Shown: piece by piece, positions 1-8,157 of the stretch
Numbering within the stretch: the stretch's first letter is position 1
Layout: every line of letters begins with the position of its first letter
From: Pyrinomonadaceae bacterium
GTDB taxonomy: Bacteria; Acidobacteriota; Blastocatellia; Pyrinomonadales; Pyrinomonadaceae
Assembly (NCBI GenBank): GCA_036277115.1
Contig: DASUNM010000021.1
Coordinates: 1-64,000 of the forward strand
Length of the DNA stretch: 64,000 nucleotides
Reading direction: 5' to 3'
Translations under genes and position numbers: made by a program
Notes under the pieces: generated by a model
What the model was told of the DNA's origin: nothing
Database searches by the model: none
The model's input: only the letters and a program-made list of their open reading frames with translations

Positions 1-93
1 TAGAGTTGTATGACTCACACCCGTCTGCTTTGCCAGCCAGTAGAAGGTACGCTTTTCCCTGGCTAATACTTTGTCGAGTCTGGGCACGATCAT
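1..93 (-). CDS. XRE/Cro-type HTH regulator, 5' part only (cut by window edge)
   Basis: The reverse strand from an ATG at 91-93 encodes 31 residues that run off the window start. They contain FYWLAKQTGVSHTTL, the first helices of a Cro/CI-type helix-turn-helix. The segment closely matches the start of the complete small regulator at 4198-4422 (FYWLAKETGVSHTTL), so the two are paralogues. The family (compare Bacillus YozG-like regulators) consists of about 70-residue DNA-binding proteins with little beyond the HTH. The C-terminal half is outside the window, so intactness cannot be judged. No strong Shine-Dalgarno is visible. Confidence 0.75.
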   Translation of the reverse strand, partial: MIVPRLDKVLAREKRTFYWLAKQTGVSHTTL

Positions 94-423
94 AACTGCG
101 AAGTCTATTTACCACATCTAAAATATGTTGTCGACTCGAAATATATTCTGTAGGTGATGCATATACTCTTTTGGGCTTGCAACTGACCCTATCCATAAGG
201 CATCATAGGCTCTGGTTAATCCTTCTCTCGCGCATCAACGGTGATGCGCTCCGCGCATAAAGAGTCAGCGCTGGCGTTTGGATAGTTCGAGAGCAGGCTT
301 GTTTCACACTTCGAAGCCGCTCTTCAAGAGCATCCGAACCTGGTCCTTCGACCGCTACCGTTTCGCCGAAGCCCATCCGATTCGCAGCTTCTTTTTATTC
401 CCAAAGGGAAAAGGTATATCTTT
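94..423. other. Intergenic region with long leader of the RRM gene
   Basis: This gap holds no credible gene. The first ~110 bases are AT-rich and lie between the divergent HTH fragment and the RRM gene, so promoters for both are expected here. A perfect 8-bp hairpin (GCGCATCA, loop ACGG, TGATGCGC) sits at 230-249 and could be a terminator-like or leader structure. The remaining ~170 bases before the RRM start have no clear ORF and may be a long untranslated leader, as is common for cold-inducible RNA-binding protein mRNAs. Confidence 0.4.
123..144. promoter_or_regulatory. Candidate operator upstream of XRE fragment
   Basis: A 22-bp block has the form ATAT-N5-CGACT-N4-ATAT, starting 30 bases upstream of the HTH start codon. 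A related block (ATAT-N4-CGACT-N5-ATAT, also 22 bp) lies upstream of the paralogue at 4460-4481. Sharing between paralogous regulators suggests an autoregulatory site. The evidence is two instances only. Confidence 0.25.
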
Positions 424-813
424 ATGTCAACAAAACTTTATGTTGGAAACCTCGCTTTCCAAACCACCAGTCAGGAGCTGCAGGAATTGTTCGCAACGGC
501 CGGCACGGTTGAATCAGCGAGTGTCGTGGAAGACCGCGACACCGGACGTTCGAGAGGGTTCGCCTTCGTCGAAATGTCCACCAAGGAAGAAGCCGCAGCA
601 GCCATCGATCAGTTCAATGGCAAAGAAGTCGGCGGACGCGCCCTGAAAGTCAACGAAGCCAAACCACGCGAGAATCGCAGTGGCGGCGGCGGTGGCGGTC
701 GTGGGTTTGGCGGCAACCGCGGCGGCTTTGGCGGTAATCGTGGTGGTGGTGGCGGTCGCAGCGGCGGCGGCTACGGCGGCGGTGGCGGCGGCAGTCGCGA
801 ACCGCGCTGGTAA
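424..813 (+). CDS. RRM-domain RNA-binding protein with glycine-rich tail
   Basis: This 129-residue protein has one RNA recognition motif at about residues 3-80. RNP2 is LYVGNL (residues 5-10) and RNP1 is RGFAFVEM (44-51). A Gly/Arg/Asn-rich tail runs from about 87 to 125. It resembles cyanobacterial and acidobacterial RbpA-type single-RRM proteins, which bind single-stranded RNA and are often cold-induced. An AAAGGG/AAAAGG purine run precedes the ATG. The DEAD-box helicase gene follows 153 bases downstream, a pairing that fits a joint role in RNA unfolding in the cold. That role is inference. Confidence 0.92.
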   Translation: MSTKLYVGNLAFQTTSQELQELFATAGTVESASVVEDRDTGRSRGFAFVEMSTKEEAAAAIDQFNGKEVGGRALKVNEAKPRENRSGGGGGGRGFGGNRGGFGGNRGGGGGRSGGGYGGGGGGSREPRW

Positions 814-931
814 TAAACCAGTCAGCGGTTGAGCAGTGAGCAGTACCTTTGTGTCCCCCGCGGTCTTTCGCGCGAGCGTTAATCATGGCGGACACGGAGG
901 GCTGACCTGTTACTTGCAGTACATACATCTC

Positions 932-949
932 GGCGACAAATCTGTCGCC
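932..949 (+). promoter_or_regulatory. Leader hairpin before the helicase gene
   Basis: GGCGACA (932-938), loop AATC, and TGTCGCC (943-949) form a perfect 7-bp stem ending 17 bases before the helicase ATG and just upstream of its AAAGGA ribosome-binding site. No U-tract follows, so it is more likely an mRNA-stability or translation-control hairpin than a terminator. Confidence 0.35.
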
Positions 950-966
950 CTAAACAAAAGGACTCT

Positions 967-2190
967 ATGGATTTTTCTCAACTGGGACTTGCGCCTGCGC
1001 AACTGAGCGCTTGCGAGTCTCTCGGATATAACGAACCGACACCTATTCAGCTACAGGCGATTCCTGTCATTCTCAGCGGCCGAGACGTAATCGGCTGTGC
1101 CGAAACCGGCACCGGAAAGACGGCCGCATTTTTACTTCCCATTCTGCAGAAGATCAGCGAGCGCGCGCGGCCCGGCCTGCGAGTGCTGGTACTGGCACCC
1201 ACCCGTGAGCTGGCGCTGCAAATTCAAAAGAATTATGGCGAGCTCAACCTGTCGAAGGACAATCGCAGCGTAATTGCGATCGGTGGCGCAAACATACGAA
1301 AACAAATCAGCGAGTTGCGTCGCGGAGCGAGCGTTTTGATCGCTACGCCTGGACGTTTACTCGATCTCACTGAAAGACAAGCGGTCAACCTTTCCACGAT
1401 CGAGGTATTGGTCCTGGACGAAGCAGATCGCATGCTGGATATGGGATTTCTGCCCGCCATCCGGCGCGTGCTTTCGATGCTGCCTTCAAAACGGCAGACA
1501 CTTTTGTTTTCCGCGACGATGTCCGGAAACATTGAACAGCTTGCTCGTTCGACGATGAAAGAGCCCAGGTTGATTGAAGTAAATCAACGTGGTCAAGCGG
1601 CGACCATGGTCGAACAGACCGTTTACCATGTCGAGCAGCATTCCAAAACAGCGCTCCTGATCGATCTCCTGGAAAAAGAGCGGGAACCGTTCGCCCGCGT
1701 GCTCGTGTTTACGCGAACGCGGCGCGGCGCCGAGCGCCTGTCACACATTTTGAAAGCTCGCGATCACAGCGTGGATCGCATTCACGCCGATCGCTCGCAG
1801 CCGCAGCGCGAGGCCGCCTTGCGGGAGTTCAGCGACGGTCGCACCCGCGTGTTGGTGGCGACGGACATCGCGGCCCGCGGACTTGATGTTGATTCGGTCT
1901 CGCACGTGATTAATTACGACGTGCCGGCCGCGCCGGAAGATTACGTTCACCGCGTCGGCCGCACCGGCAGAGCCGGGAACCAGGGCAAGGCGATTACGAT
2001 CGTTGCGCCGGTCGACGAGCTGTCAATGCGAGCCATTGAAAGACTGACCGGACAAGCAGTGAAGCGCGTTGTCCCCGAAGGATTTGGGGGAGTGCAGACC
2101 GCCTCAGTGTTAGCGGTCAAGCCAATTGCCGGCGCCACGCGGCCGCGAAGCAGCACCATGCGATCGTTTCGACCGCGTCGCGCGAGATAA
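967..2190 (+). CDS. DEAD-box ATP-dependent RNA helicase (RhlE-like)
   Basis: This 407-residue cytosolic RNA helicase has the full SF2 motif set: Q motif (GYNEPTPIQ), motif I AETGTGKT (45-52), Ia PTRELALQ, Ib TPGRLLDL, II DEAD (151-154), III SAT (182-184), V ATDIAARGLD and VI HRVGRTGRAG. A short basic tail (RPRSSTMRSFRPRRAR) ends the protein, as in RhlE/CsdA-type enzymes that remodel rRNA or mRNA. The start ATG has AAAGGA seven bases upstream. It lies downstream of the RRM gene on the same strand, consistent with a cold or RNA-metabolism unit. The RhlE subfamily assignment is tentative. Confidence 0.95.
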   Translation: MDFSQLGLAPAQLSACESLGYNEPTPIQLQAIPVILSGRDVIGCAETGTGKTAAFLLPILQKISERARPGLRVLVLAPTRELALQIQKNYGELNLSKDNRSVIAIGGANIRKQISELRRGASVLIATPGRLLDLTERQAVNLSTIEVLVLDEADRMLDMGFLPAIRRVLSMLPSKRQTLLFSATMSGNIEQLARSTMKEPRLIEVNQRGQAATMVEQTVYHVEQHSKTALLIDLLEKEREPFARVLVFTRTRRGAERLSHILKARDHSVDRIHADRSQPQREAALREFSDGRTRVLVATDIAARGLDVDSVSHVINYDVPAAPEDYVHRVGRTGRAGNQGKAITIVAPVDELSMRAIERLTGQAVKRVVPEGFGGVQTASVLAVKPIAGATRPRSSTMRSFRPRRAR

Positions 2191-2245
2191 GAGGGCTATT
2201 AACCGTCCAGACGACTAACAGAGAGCATTACTTAGAAGGAGCACC

Positions 2246-2602
2246 ATGGAAGACAAACAGACATTCGCAATCGGAGATCGAGTTGAGCAGATGTGCATCA
2301 CTTGTGGTGAAGAACGCGGCCACATCGTCGCCTCAATGACTAAGAAGGGCAAGATTACGCGGGTGAGTTGCCCGATCTGCGGCTCGCGCGTTCCTTACAA
2401 GAGCGGGACCACGCGGCGAACGTCTAGCAAAGTCGGTGCACCCTACGACCGCGCGCGCACCTATCGCCGTGGACAGGTGCTGATGCATCCGACTTTCGGC
2501 GAAGGCGAAGTAACCGCGATCATCGAAACCGGCAAAATGGATGTTTTGTTCGCCGATCGAATGCGGCGGCTGATCCACTCGAGCGTCCAGGCGAGCGTTT
2601 AG
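2246..2602 (+). CDS. Small zinc-ribbon protein of unknown function
   Basis: This 118-residue protein has CITC near the N-terminus and CPIC about 20 residues later, a four-cysteine zinc ribbon. A basic linker follows. The C-terminal ~45 residues ([17 protein letters not shown] to LIHSS) resemble the small beta-barrel found at the ends of UvrD/CarD-like proteins, where a 'HP.FGeGvV' motif is typical. This suggests a nucleic-acid or RNA-polymerase-associated role, but that is inference. AGAAGGAGCACC precedes the ATG, a strong ribosome-binding site. Its stop overlaps the convergent stop of the radical SAM gene by 4 bases. Confidence 0.8.
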   Translation: MEDKQTFAIGDRVEQMCITCGEERGHIVASMTKKGKITRVSCPICGSRVPYKSGTTRRTSSKVGAPYDRARTYRRGQVLMHPTFGEGEVTAIIETGKMDVLFADRMRRLIHSSVQASV

Positions 2603-4086
2603 CTTTCGCTGTACGCGTCGCTTAGTTTGCGAAAGTGATATCCCATCGCTGCCAGGCGCATCGATTCCGCAAATCGATTGCGGTGTTTGAGAAGTGTTTT
2701 CGTGAAGAAGCGCCAGAATTCCCGGCGCTCGCGATCGAATACTCCCAGTCTAACTAAAATCCGCGTGAAGGAAGCGAGCGCGTTAAGGGCGTTGTAGTGT
2801 GGCCGCTCCACAAACTCGGTCGCTGTTCGCTTCATGGACACGAGAGCCCGCTCGTAATACTCGCGCGGACTATAAATGGTCTGCATGATTCTCTGGTAAC
2901 CCTGAATCAATAATGCGGGATCCATTATCGTCTTGAAGTTAAGACTGCACACGGTATTGTTTCCGGTAGCATCGTTTCCCAGCAACCTGCCTTCGCGTTC
3001 CAGTCTTCTCCACAATTGCGTATCGGGCAGAGCGTTGAGCAAGCCAACCATTGCCAATGGGATGGCGCTCTTGCGAATGAAATCGATCTGGCGCTCAAAG
3101 ACGTCCAGCGGATCATTATCGAACCCGACAATGAACCCGGCCATGACTTCCATTCCGTAACTCTGAATCTTCTTCACGGAACCGAGTAGGTCGCCGCGGT
3201 TCTGCGGCTTCTGGGCTTCCTGCAAGCTCTCTGCGACCGGGGTTTCGATCCCGATGAACACGCGATGGAAGCCCGCATCCCGCATGCTGGCGAGCAAGGC
3301 CTCGTCGTCAGCGAGGTTCAGACTGGCTTCGGTGAGAAGTGAAAACGGATAGTCTCGCTCTTTCTGCCATCTGGCGAGCTCGGGCAACAGTTGCCTGACA
3401 TTCTTTTTGTTGCCGATGAAATTGTCATCAACGACGAACAGGGTGCCGCGCCAACCCAGATCGTACAGCGCCTGGAACTCGGCGACCATCTGTTGATTGC
3501 TTTTCGTTCGCGGTACGCGCCCGTAGATTTCAATGATGTCGCAGAATTCGCATGAGAAGGGACAGCCGCGGGAATACTGCACTGACATCGCGCTATAGCG
3601 CTTCATGTTAGCGAGTTCAAAATCCGCGAGTGGCGTCGCAGATAGCGGCGGACGCTCAGCAGCCTGGTATGACCGTTTAGCTTCACCGCGCGCCAGGTCC
3701 TCGATGAACTGCGGCAAAGTTGTCTCGGCTTCACCGAGAAAAATGTGATCAGCGTCGGGCAGGTCGTGAATCGTCGTCGTTATGTAAGGGCCGCCAATTA
3801 CTACGCGTTTACCGCGAGCTTTTGCCCGCCGGACGACCTCTCGCAGCGAGTCTTCCTGCACCAACATAGCGGTTGCCATGACCATGTCAGCCCATTCGAT
3901 ATCGGATGTTCGCAGCTTTTCGATATTCAGGTCGACCAGTCGTCTTTCCCACGACGCCGGCAACAAAGCCGACACCGTTAACAGGCCCAAAGGCGGGAAA
4001 GCACATCGCTTACCTTCGAAAGGCAGCGCATGGCGAAAACTCCAATATGTATCCGGGAATTCAGGATTGACGAGCAGAACTTTCAT
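2599..4086 (-). CDS. B12-binding-domain radical SAM protein (DUF4070 type)
   Basis: This 495-residue enzyme has an N-terminal cobalamin-binding-like Rossmann domain (about 1-135, [11 protein letters not shown] to LGEAETTL). The radical SAM barrel has the cluster motif C175-x3-C179-x2-C182 ([10 protein letters not shown]). The C-terminal ~130 residues match the DUF4070 region ([22 protein letters not shown]). Relatives include HpnJ and other anaerobic methyl- or cyclase-type enzymes acting on lipids or pigments. The substrate here cannot be told. A GGAGGA ribosome-binding site lies just before the ATG. It converges on the zinc-ribbon gene. Confidence 0.93.
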   Translation of the reverse strand: MKVLLVNPEFPDTYWSFRHALPFEGKRCAFPPLGLLTVSALLPASWERRLVDLNIEKLRTSDIEWADMVMATAMLVQEDSLREVVRRAKARGKRVVIGGPYITTTIHDLPDADHIFLGEAETTLPQFIEDLARGEAKRSYQAAERPPLSATPLADFELANMKRYSAMSVQYSRGCPFSCEFCDIIEIYGRVPRTKSNQQMVAEFQALYDLGWRGTLFVVDDNFIGNKKNVRQLLPELARWQKERDYPFSLLTEASLNLADDEALLASMRDAGFHRVFIGIETPVAESLQEAQKPQNRGDLLGSVKKIQSYGMEVMAGFIVGFDNDPLDVFERQIDFIRKSAIPLAMVGLLNALPDTQLWRRLEREGRLLGNDATGNNTVCSLNFKTIMDPALLIQGYQRIMQTIYSPREYYERALVSMKRTATEFVERPHYNALNALASFTRILVRLGVFDRERREFWRFFTKTLLKHRNRFAESMRLAAMGYHFRKLSDAYSES

Positions 4087-4197
4087 CGTTTTCCTCCAGC
4101 CTTACCTAATTGTCTTAACCACCGCATGGTCGAACCATGACTGCGCCAGGGGAAAACAAATCCGGTGGGGAGTGGATCATTGAAGGGCGCGCGGACC

Positions 4198-4422
4198 TTA
4201 GCGACGCTGTTTGATCGAACGGTCACGGGTGACTTTTAGCACATCACCTGGCTGACATCCTAAAGCTCGGCAAATACTCTCAAGCGTATTGAAGGTGATT
4301 CCCTGAGCCTTGTCCTTTTTCAGACGCCAAAGCGTGGTGTGGCTAACCCCGGTTTCTTTCGCCAGCCAATAAAACGATCGGCCCTGCGCTTTCAATAAGA
4401 GATCAATTTGAACTCTGATCAT
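4198..4422 (-). CDS. Small XRE/Cro-type HTH transcriptional regulator
   Basis: This ~74-residue regulator is a single HTH domain: SFYWLAKETGVSHTTLWRLKK, then a recognition-support helix, then NTLESICRALGCQPGDVLKV, the typical end of Cro/C1-type (YozG-like) proteins. An upstream in-frame ATG at 4452 would add ten residues. I prefer the ATG at 4422 because AAAAGGTGG precedes it and because the paralogue at the window start begins at the equivalent Met. It stands alone between the radical SAM gene and the STAS cluster and is probably autoregulated through the site at 4460-4481. Confidence 0.85.
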   Translation of the reverse strand: MIRVQIDLLLKAQGRSFYWLAKETGVSHTTLWRLKKDKAQGITFNTLESICRALGCQPGDVLKVTRDRSIKQRR

Positions 4423-4459
4423 TCCACCTTTTCTTTGTCGAGGGTGCAGCATACACGTT

Positions 4460-4481
4460 ATATCCTGCGACTGTCCAATAT
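4460..4481. promoter_or_regulatory. Candidate operator upstream of XRE regulator
   Basis: The block ATAT-N4-CGACT-N5-ATAT lies 38 bases upstream of the regulator's preferred start. It resembles the block at 123-144 upstream of the paralogue. Its position in the promoter region fits autoregulation. Only two instances support it. Confidence 0.25.
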
Positions 4482-4506
4482 TTAATCAACGGCATATATC
4501 TCATGT

Positions 4507-4535
4507 TTGACACACACAAAGCACGCGTGTAGTGT
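4507..4535 (+). promoter_or_regulatory. Candidate sigma-70 promoter for the STAS-desaturase cluster
   Basis: TTGACA at 4507-4512, a 17-base spacer, then TAGTGT at 4530-4535 gives a consensus -35 and a weak -10 about 110 bases before the STAS start. It points toward the four overlapping genes at 4644-6421. Confidence 0.4.
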
Positions 4536-4643
4536 TCTTAAGAGATTGGGTCAAGCTAACTCCATCCGCAGCTCTTCTGGAATTCCCCAGATTATCTGAA
4601 GTTAACAGCTCAATTTCGCAAAACGGAAATCGTTGGCGGGGAC

Positions 4644-5084
4644 GTGTGCGTCGCTCACGGGAAAACACTATTGAGCGAACTAGGCATCAGAGAGCGGCAA
4701 GTCGGAAGCGTTACCATCCTGCACACGGATGCAATGCTGAGAATCAAGCTGCGTTTCGGCGGAAGCAGTGTGCCGTTGGCCGATGCTGCGGCCGCGCTTC
4801 TGGCATCCGGACGAAAACATATCCTGCTGAGTCTTGATGGAGTCAACTCGATCAGTGCGAAGAACCTGGGAGAGTTGGTGGCGACGTACGTGTCAGTAAA
4901 GAACGGTGGGGGCCAGTTCAAGTTATTCAACCTGACGCCCACGGTGCGTCAGTTGATGCAGGCGACGAATCTGTTTGCGGTCTTTCAGCTTCACGACACC
5001 GAAGCGAACGCTATCAAAAGCTTTCCCGCTGATGCTAGCCAGGCGACCGGTAACGCGATTTCGCAAGAAGCGCAAATAAGATGA
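4644..5084 (+). CDS. STAS-domain protein (anti-sigma antagonist-like) lacking the phospho-serine motif
   Basis: This ~146-residue protein (GTG start; TTG at 4671 is possible) carries a STAS domain: RQVGSVTILHTDAMLRIKL, then ILLSLDGVNSI, then LVATYVSVKNGGGQFKLFNL and NLFAVFQLHDTEANAIKSF. The domain normally relays partner-switching signals through phosphorylation of a Ser in a D-S-S-G loop. Here that loop reads S-A-K-N (residues 71-74), so the phospho-acceptor appears lost and the protein may be constitutively active or a structural partner. It overlaps the next gene by 4 bases (ATGA) and heads a cluster ending in a fatty-acid desaturase, an unusual partner for a STAS protein. Confidence 0.85.
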   Translation: MCVAHGKTLLSELGIRERQVGSVTILHTDAMLRIKLRFGGSSVPLADAAAALLASGRKHILLSLDGVNSISAKNLGELVATYVSVKNGGGQFKLFNLTPTVRQLMQATNLFAVFQLHDTEANAIKSFPADASQATGNAISQEAQIR

Positions 5085-5347
5085 TCGTCTGTGATTTTTG
5101 CGTTAACTTTACGGCAGATGGTGACTGCCGGCTGGGTCTCAAAATTCCGAAGGGCATGAGCTGCCGTGAATTCAATCCGGGGATACAAAAATTCTGCTCT
5201 AACCCAGCCGACTTTGTAAGTCGAAACCAGATTGTCCAGATGGCCACCTTCTTTGGTTTCCAGCGGACAGAATTGAAGAAGATTAAAGCAATGGCCGGGG
5301 CCGAAGAAATACGTTCGGCGATGGCTTTAGGAGTGGGAAACGTTTGA
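5081..5347 (+). CDS. Small cysteine-rich protein, function unknown
   Basis: This 88-residue protein has CDFC at residues 4-7 and three further cysteines (in GDC, GMSC and FCSN), suggesting a small metal-binding fold, followed by a helical tail (RTELKKIKAMAGAEE). No family is recognised. It is coupled on both sides: its ATG overlaps the STAS stop (ATGA) and its stop overlaps the TTG start of the desaturase. This strongly suggests co-translation with them. Confidence 0.7.
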   Translation: MIVCDFCVNFTADGDCRLGLKIPKGMSCREFNPGIQKFCSNPADFVSRNQIVQMATFFGFQRTELKKIKAMAGAEEIRSAMALGVGNV

Positions 5348-6246
5348 CCATGAAGACAGCGAGTGAAAAAACAGGACCTCCGACGAAGGGACTCAATTGG
5401 GGCACGGCGGTTTTTCTTATCATTAGTCATGTGTTGGCGATCGTGGCGCTCTTTTTTTGGAGCTGGCCTGCGCTGATCACAGCAGTAATACTTTATTGGG
5501 TAGCCGGCATGCTGGGCGTCGGCATGGGCTATCACCGCCTCATCACCCACCGCGCGTATAAGGTTCCGAAGCCAGTCGAATATTTCCTGGTCACATGTGC
5601 AACGCTGTCGCTCGAGGGCGGGCCGATTCAGTGGGTCACGACGCATCGCATTCATCACGCTCATACGGATCGCACAGGCGATCCACATACACCACGCGAC
5701 GGCGGCTGGTGGGCACATGTCGGTTGGATTCTCCGGGGCGCGGCCCAGGACCACGACCAGGCCACACTCGCGCGCTATGCGCCGGACATGATCAAAAATC
5801 GTTACTACGTCTGGCTGACTAAGTATTATTACGTTCCCCTTATCGTGGTGGGCCTGGGCCTGCTCGCGTTCGGTGGATTCGGCGTAATGCTTTGGGGAGT
5901 GTTTCTGCGCGTGACCCTGGGTCTTCATGCGACGTGGTTGGTGAACTCCGCCACGCACATGTGGGGAAGAAAGCGTTTCGAAACCGGCGAAGACTCGCGC
6001 AACAGTTGGTGGGTGGCGTTACTCACTTTCGGCGAGGGCTGGCATAATAATCATCATGCTCATCCCACTTCAGCGCAACACGGTTTGAAGTGGTACGAGA
6101 TTGATTTCAATTGGTGGGGCATCCGCGCCCTGCAGTTTCTTGGTCTGGCCCGAAGGATAAAGCGGGTTCGATTCAATTCGACGGCGACGATGTGGCAACT
6201 GGTAACCGGCGACAAGAAGCGAAAGCCGTCATATGAAAGAGTCTGA
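5344..6246 (+). CDS. Membrane fatty-acid (acyl-CoA-type) desaturase
   Basis: This ~300-residue integral membrane di-iron enzyme inserts a double bond into acyl chains, probably at delta-9, adjusting membrane fluidity. The three histidine boxes are present: HRLITH (64-69), HRIHH (101-105) and HNNHH (234-238), with further histidines (NSATHMWG) typical of the SCD/OLE1-like class. Hydrophobic segments lie around residues 20-60 and 160-190. The TTG at 5344 forms a TTGA overlap with the previous stop and has AGGAG ten bases upstream. An ATG at 5350 is the alternative. The cluster with a STAS protein suggests stress or temperature control, which is inference. Confidence 0.95.
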   Translation: MTMKTASEKTGPPTKGLNWGTAVFLIISHVLAIVALFFWSWPALITAVILYWVAGMLGVGMGYHRLITHRAYKVPKPVEYFLVTCATLSLEGGPIQWVTTHRIHHAHTDRTGDPHTPRDGGWWAHVGWILRGAAQDHDQATLARYAPDMIKNRYYVWLTKYYYVPLIVVGLGLLAFGGFGVMLWGVFLRVTLGLHATWLVNSATHMWGRKRFETGEDSRNSWWVALLTFGEGWHNNHHAHPTSAQHGLKWYEIDFNWWGIRALQFLGLARRIKRVRFNSTATMWQLVTGDKKRKPSYERV

Positions 6247-6421
6247 AGAAGCCAAGCCGCGGACCAGGATCATTTGGTCATGTTCCGATTGCGGCACGGT
6301 GCTCCCGCTATGGAAAATGAAATGCACGAATTGCGGTCGATTGGCCCTGAGTTGGTTGCACATGATCGTGGCGACGATAGTGTTGGGGCCAGTGCTCTTC
6401 ATGCTGCTGAAGTTAATTTAG
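6233..6421 (+). CDS. Small zinc-ribbon membrane protein
   Basis: This 62-residue protein has two CxxC knuckles (CSDC and CTNC) about 15 residues apart, followed by one C-terminal transmembrane helix (LHMIVATIVLGPVLFMLLKL). It overlaps the desaturase end by 14 bases, so it is probably translated together with it. It is likely a tail-anchored partner or an electron/zinc-site protein, but the function is unknown. Confidence 0.75.
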   Translation: MKESEEAKPRTRIIWSCSDCGTVLPLWKMKCTNCGRLALSWLHMIVATIVLGPVLFMLLKLI

Positions 6422-6694
6422 CTGGTCGAAAGATGAACGGTCTGCGAGTTTACGTTAACATTCTGCCCGAGGAACGCGCCACAGACTCGGGTGCGTTTTA
6501 TAGTCGTCGCGAAAATGGTCCGTTTTATCGGTGGACGCTGGCTGACAGACAGTGGTCGGCTTCTCGTGTATCATCGGCGAGCTTTTCCAGCAAAGATTTG
6601 AGCGCGACCAGCTGGAAGCTCGTTCCCACGGCGCTGCAGCGAAGCATCGTCGACCATTATCAAGATTGAGTTTAGTTTTAAGGAGAGATACTGA

Positions 6695-6916
6695 ATGGCT
6701 AAAGATGATCTGGTTCCAGCGGAGGGCGTGATAATCGACAAGCAGCCCAACGCTTTTTTTAAGGTAAAGCTCGACAACAGCTCGCACGTGGTGCTGGCTG
6801 CGGTGTCGGGCAAGATGCGCAAGCATCGCATTCGCATCCTGGTCGGCGATCGTGTCAGCGTTGAGATGTCGCCCTACGACTTGTCCCGCGGACGCATCAC
6901 TTATCGATACAAGTAA
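6695..6916 (+). CDS. infA: Translation initiation factor IF-1
   Basis: This 73-residue OB-fold protein matches IF-1 throughout ([53 protein letters not shown]). IF-1 binds the ribosomal A site with IF-2 and IF-3 during initiation. AAGGAGAG precedes the ATG. In many genomes infA lies in a ribosomal-protein operon. Here it stands alone between a small membrane protein and ku, so it may be a second or relocated copy. The 273 bases upstream contain no recognisable gene. Confidence 0.95.
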   Translation: MAKDDLVPAEGVIIDKQPNAFFKVKLDNSSHVVLAAVSGKMRKHRIRILVGDRVSVEMSPYDLSRGRITYRYK

Positions 6917-7042
6917 TTCTTCCCTGACGGCAGTTAGTGATCCGAAAAAGGGCCTCCCACCTGCATCGGCTCTATACCTTCCTATTCTTCTTTTCTAAAA
7001 CCGAATTTGTGGAACTCGAAATGCTCTAAGAGTTCCCGAAGA

Positions 7043-7255
7043 ATGCCAAAACCTAAGAGAAACCGGCCGTGGTGGCTGGAGGAGGACGGCGGAATCTGTC
7101 CGGCATGCAGTCAGGCGTATGCATACCAGACGGAGGTTCGTTGCGTGGATTGCGACGGCCCGCTGTGCGTAATGTGCGTCGAGACGACCATCGAAATCGA
7201 GATTCGTTGTTCAAGTTGTACGCCGTGTGAGACGGCTAAAACTGCGAGGGCATGA
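7043..7255 (+). CDS. Small B-box-like zinc-finger protein coupled to ku
   Basis: From the ATG at 7043 this is a 70-residue protein with CPAC, then CVDCDGPLCVMC, then CSSCTPC. These eight or more regularly spaced cysteines suggest two zinc sites, B-box-like. A GTG at 7007 could add 12 residues. Its stop overlaps the first ATG of ku, so the two are translationally coupled. No family is recognised. The context suggests a DNA-repair accessory or regulatory role, which is inference only. Confidence 0.7.
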   Translation: MPKPKRNRPWWLEEDGGICPACSQAYAYQTEVRCVDCDGPLCVMCVETTIEIEIRCSSCTPCETAKTARA

Positions 7256-8040
7256 TGGCTGCGCGAGCAATCTGGAAAGGGAATCTGAAACTGGCGGCTA
7301 CGAAGCTGCCGGTAAAGTTGTACTCGGCCGTCAAGGACCAGACTGTGCGGTTTCATGTTCTCGATGTTAAGAGCAAAACCCGCGTCAAGCAGCACATGAT
7401 AAATCCTGAGACGGGCGACGAAGTCTCTAAGGAAGAAATTCAGAAAGGCTTCGAAGTCGAGCCGGGCACGTTCGTGATTCTTGACGAGAAAGAATTGGAG
7501 AGTCTTGAGCCGGAAGCTTCGCGCGACATTGAGGTTGAGCAGTTTGTGCCGCCCGAAGGAATTCCGCCGGAGTATTACGACCGGCCTTATTATCTTGCGC
7601 CGGACGGCGACGCGGCGGCGTACTTCGCGCTCGTTGAAGCGTTACAAAACAAGAATCGTGAAGGTGTGGTGCGTTGGGTAATGCGGAAACAAGTTTATGT
7701 CGGCGCTTTGCGGGCTGAGGACGACCATTTGGTGCTGCTCACACTACGAAACGCGGAAGAAGTCTTGTCTGCAAAAGATTTGCCGCGTCCCGCCGGCCGC
7801 GCGCCGGAAAAGAAAGAACTGAACATGGCCAAACAGCTAGTCGAACTCCTGAAAGGCGAATTCGATCCGAAGGACTATAAAGACGAGTATCGCGCGCGGG
7901 TGATGGAGTTTGTCGAGAAGAAAGCCAAAGGTCACAAGCCGCGATTGCAACTGGTGAAGTCGAAGAAGCATTCAACGTCGCTCGACAAGGTTCTGTCGAA
8001 GAGTATCGAAGCACTGAAGAAGCAGAAGAAAGCAGCGTAG
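7252..8040 (+). CDS. ku: Ku DNA end-binding protein (first of two)
   Basis: This 262-residue bacterial Ku binds DNA ends as a ring-shaped dimer and recruits LigD in non-homologous end joining. The Ku core is clear: RAIWKGNLKLAATKLPVKLYSAV, ASRDIEVEQFV, YYDRPYYLAP, VMRKQVYVGAL and the helical dimer region. A lysine-rich tail follows (KSKKHSTSLDKVLSKSIEALKKQKK), as in Ku C-termini that touch ligase or DNA. ATG codons at 7252 and 7255 are both usable, overlapping the zinc-finger gene stop. A second Ku gene follows 117 bases downstream. No LigD gene lies in the window. Confidence 0.95.
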   Translation: MMAARAIWKGNLKLAATKLPVKLYSAVKDQTVRFHVLDVKSKTRVKQHMINPETGDEVSKEEIQKGFEVEPGTFVILDEKELESLEPEASRDIEVEQFVPPEGIPPEYYDRPYYLAPDGDAAAYFALVEALQNKNREGVVRWVMRKQVYVGALRAEDDHLVLLTLRNAEEVLSAKDLPRPAGRAPEKKELNMAKQLVELLKGEFDPKDYKDEYRARVMEFVEKKAKGHKPRLQLVKSKKHSTSLDKVLSKSIEALKKQKKAA

Positions 8041-8130
8041 CGAGCGCAGTGGGCCGTGAGCAATGAGTGTCAGTAACCGCAGTAGCGGGTGGGTGCAGCC
8101 CGACCGTGAGGGAGGGCGCAGATCAATTCA

Positions 8131-8157
8131 TTAGTCCGCGAAGCGGGCGAAAGACAG
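8131..8157. repeat. TTAGTCCGCGAAGCGG-type dispersed repeat
   Basis: The sequence beginning TTAGTCCGCGAAGCGG and ending GACAG directly abuts the ATG of the second ku gene. A related copy (TTAGTCCGCGGAGCGG and on to GACAGCATAAAGCC) ends the window at 63955. It contains the short palindrome CCGC-GAA-GCGG. Confidence 0.55.

Noticed and set aside
674..805. GGC-rich repeat block as a possible repeat element
   Set aside because: It is the coding sequence for the glycine-rich tail of the RRM protein.
5035..5958. 307-codon minus-strand frame opposite the desaturase
   Set aside because: The plus-strand desaturase carries all three His boxes; the reverse product is Arg/His-rich and featureless.
6274..6669. 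131-codon plus-strand frame between the zinc-ribbon gene and infA
   Set aside because: Overlaps the zinc-ribbon gene in another frame and has no family features.
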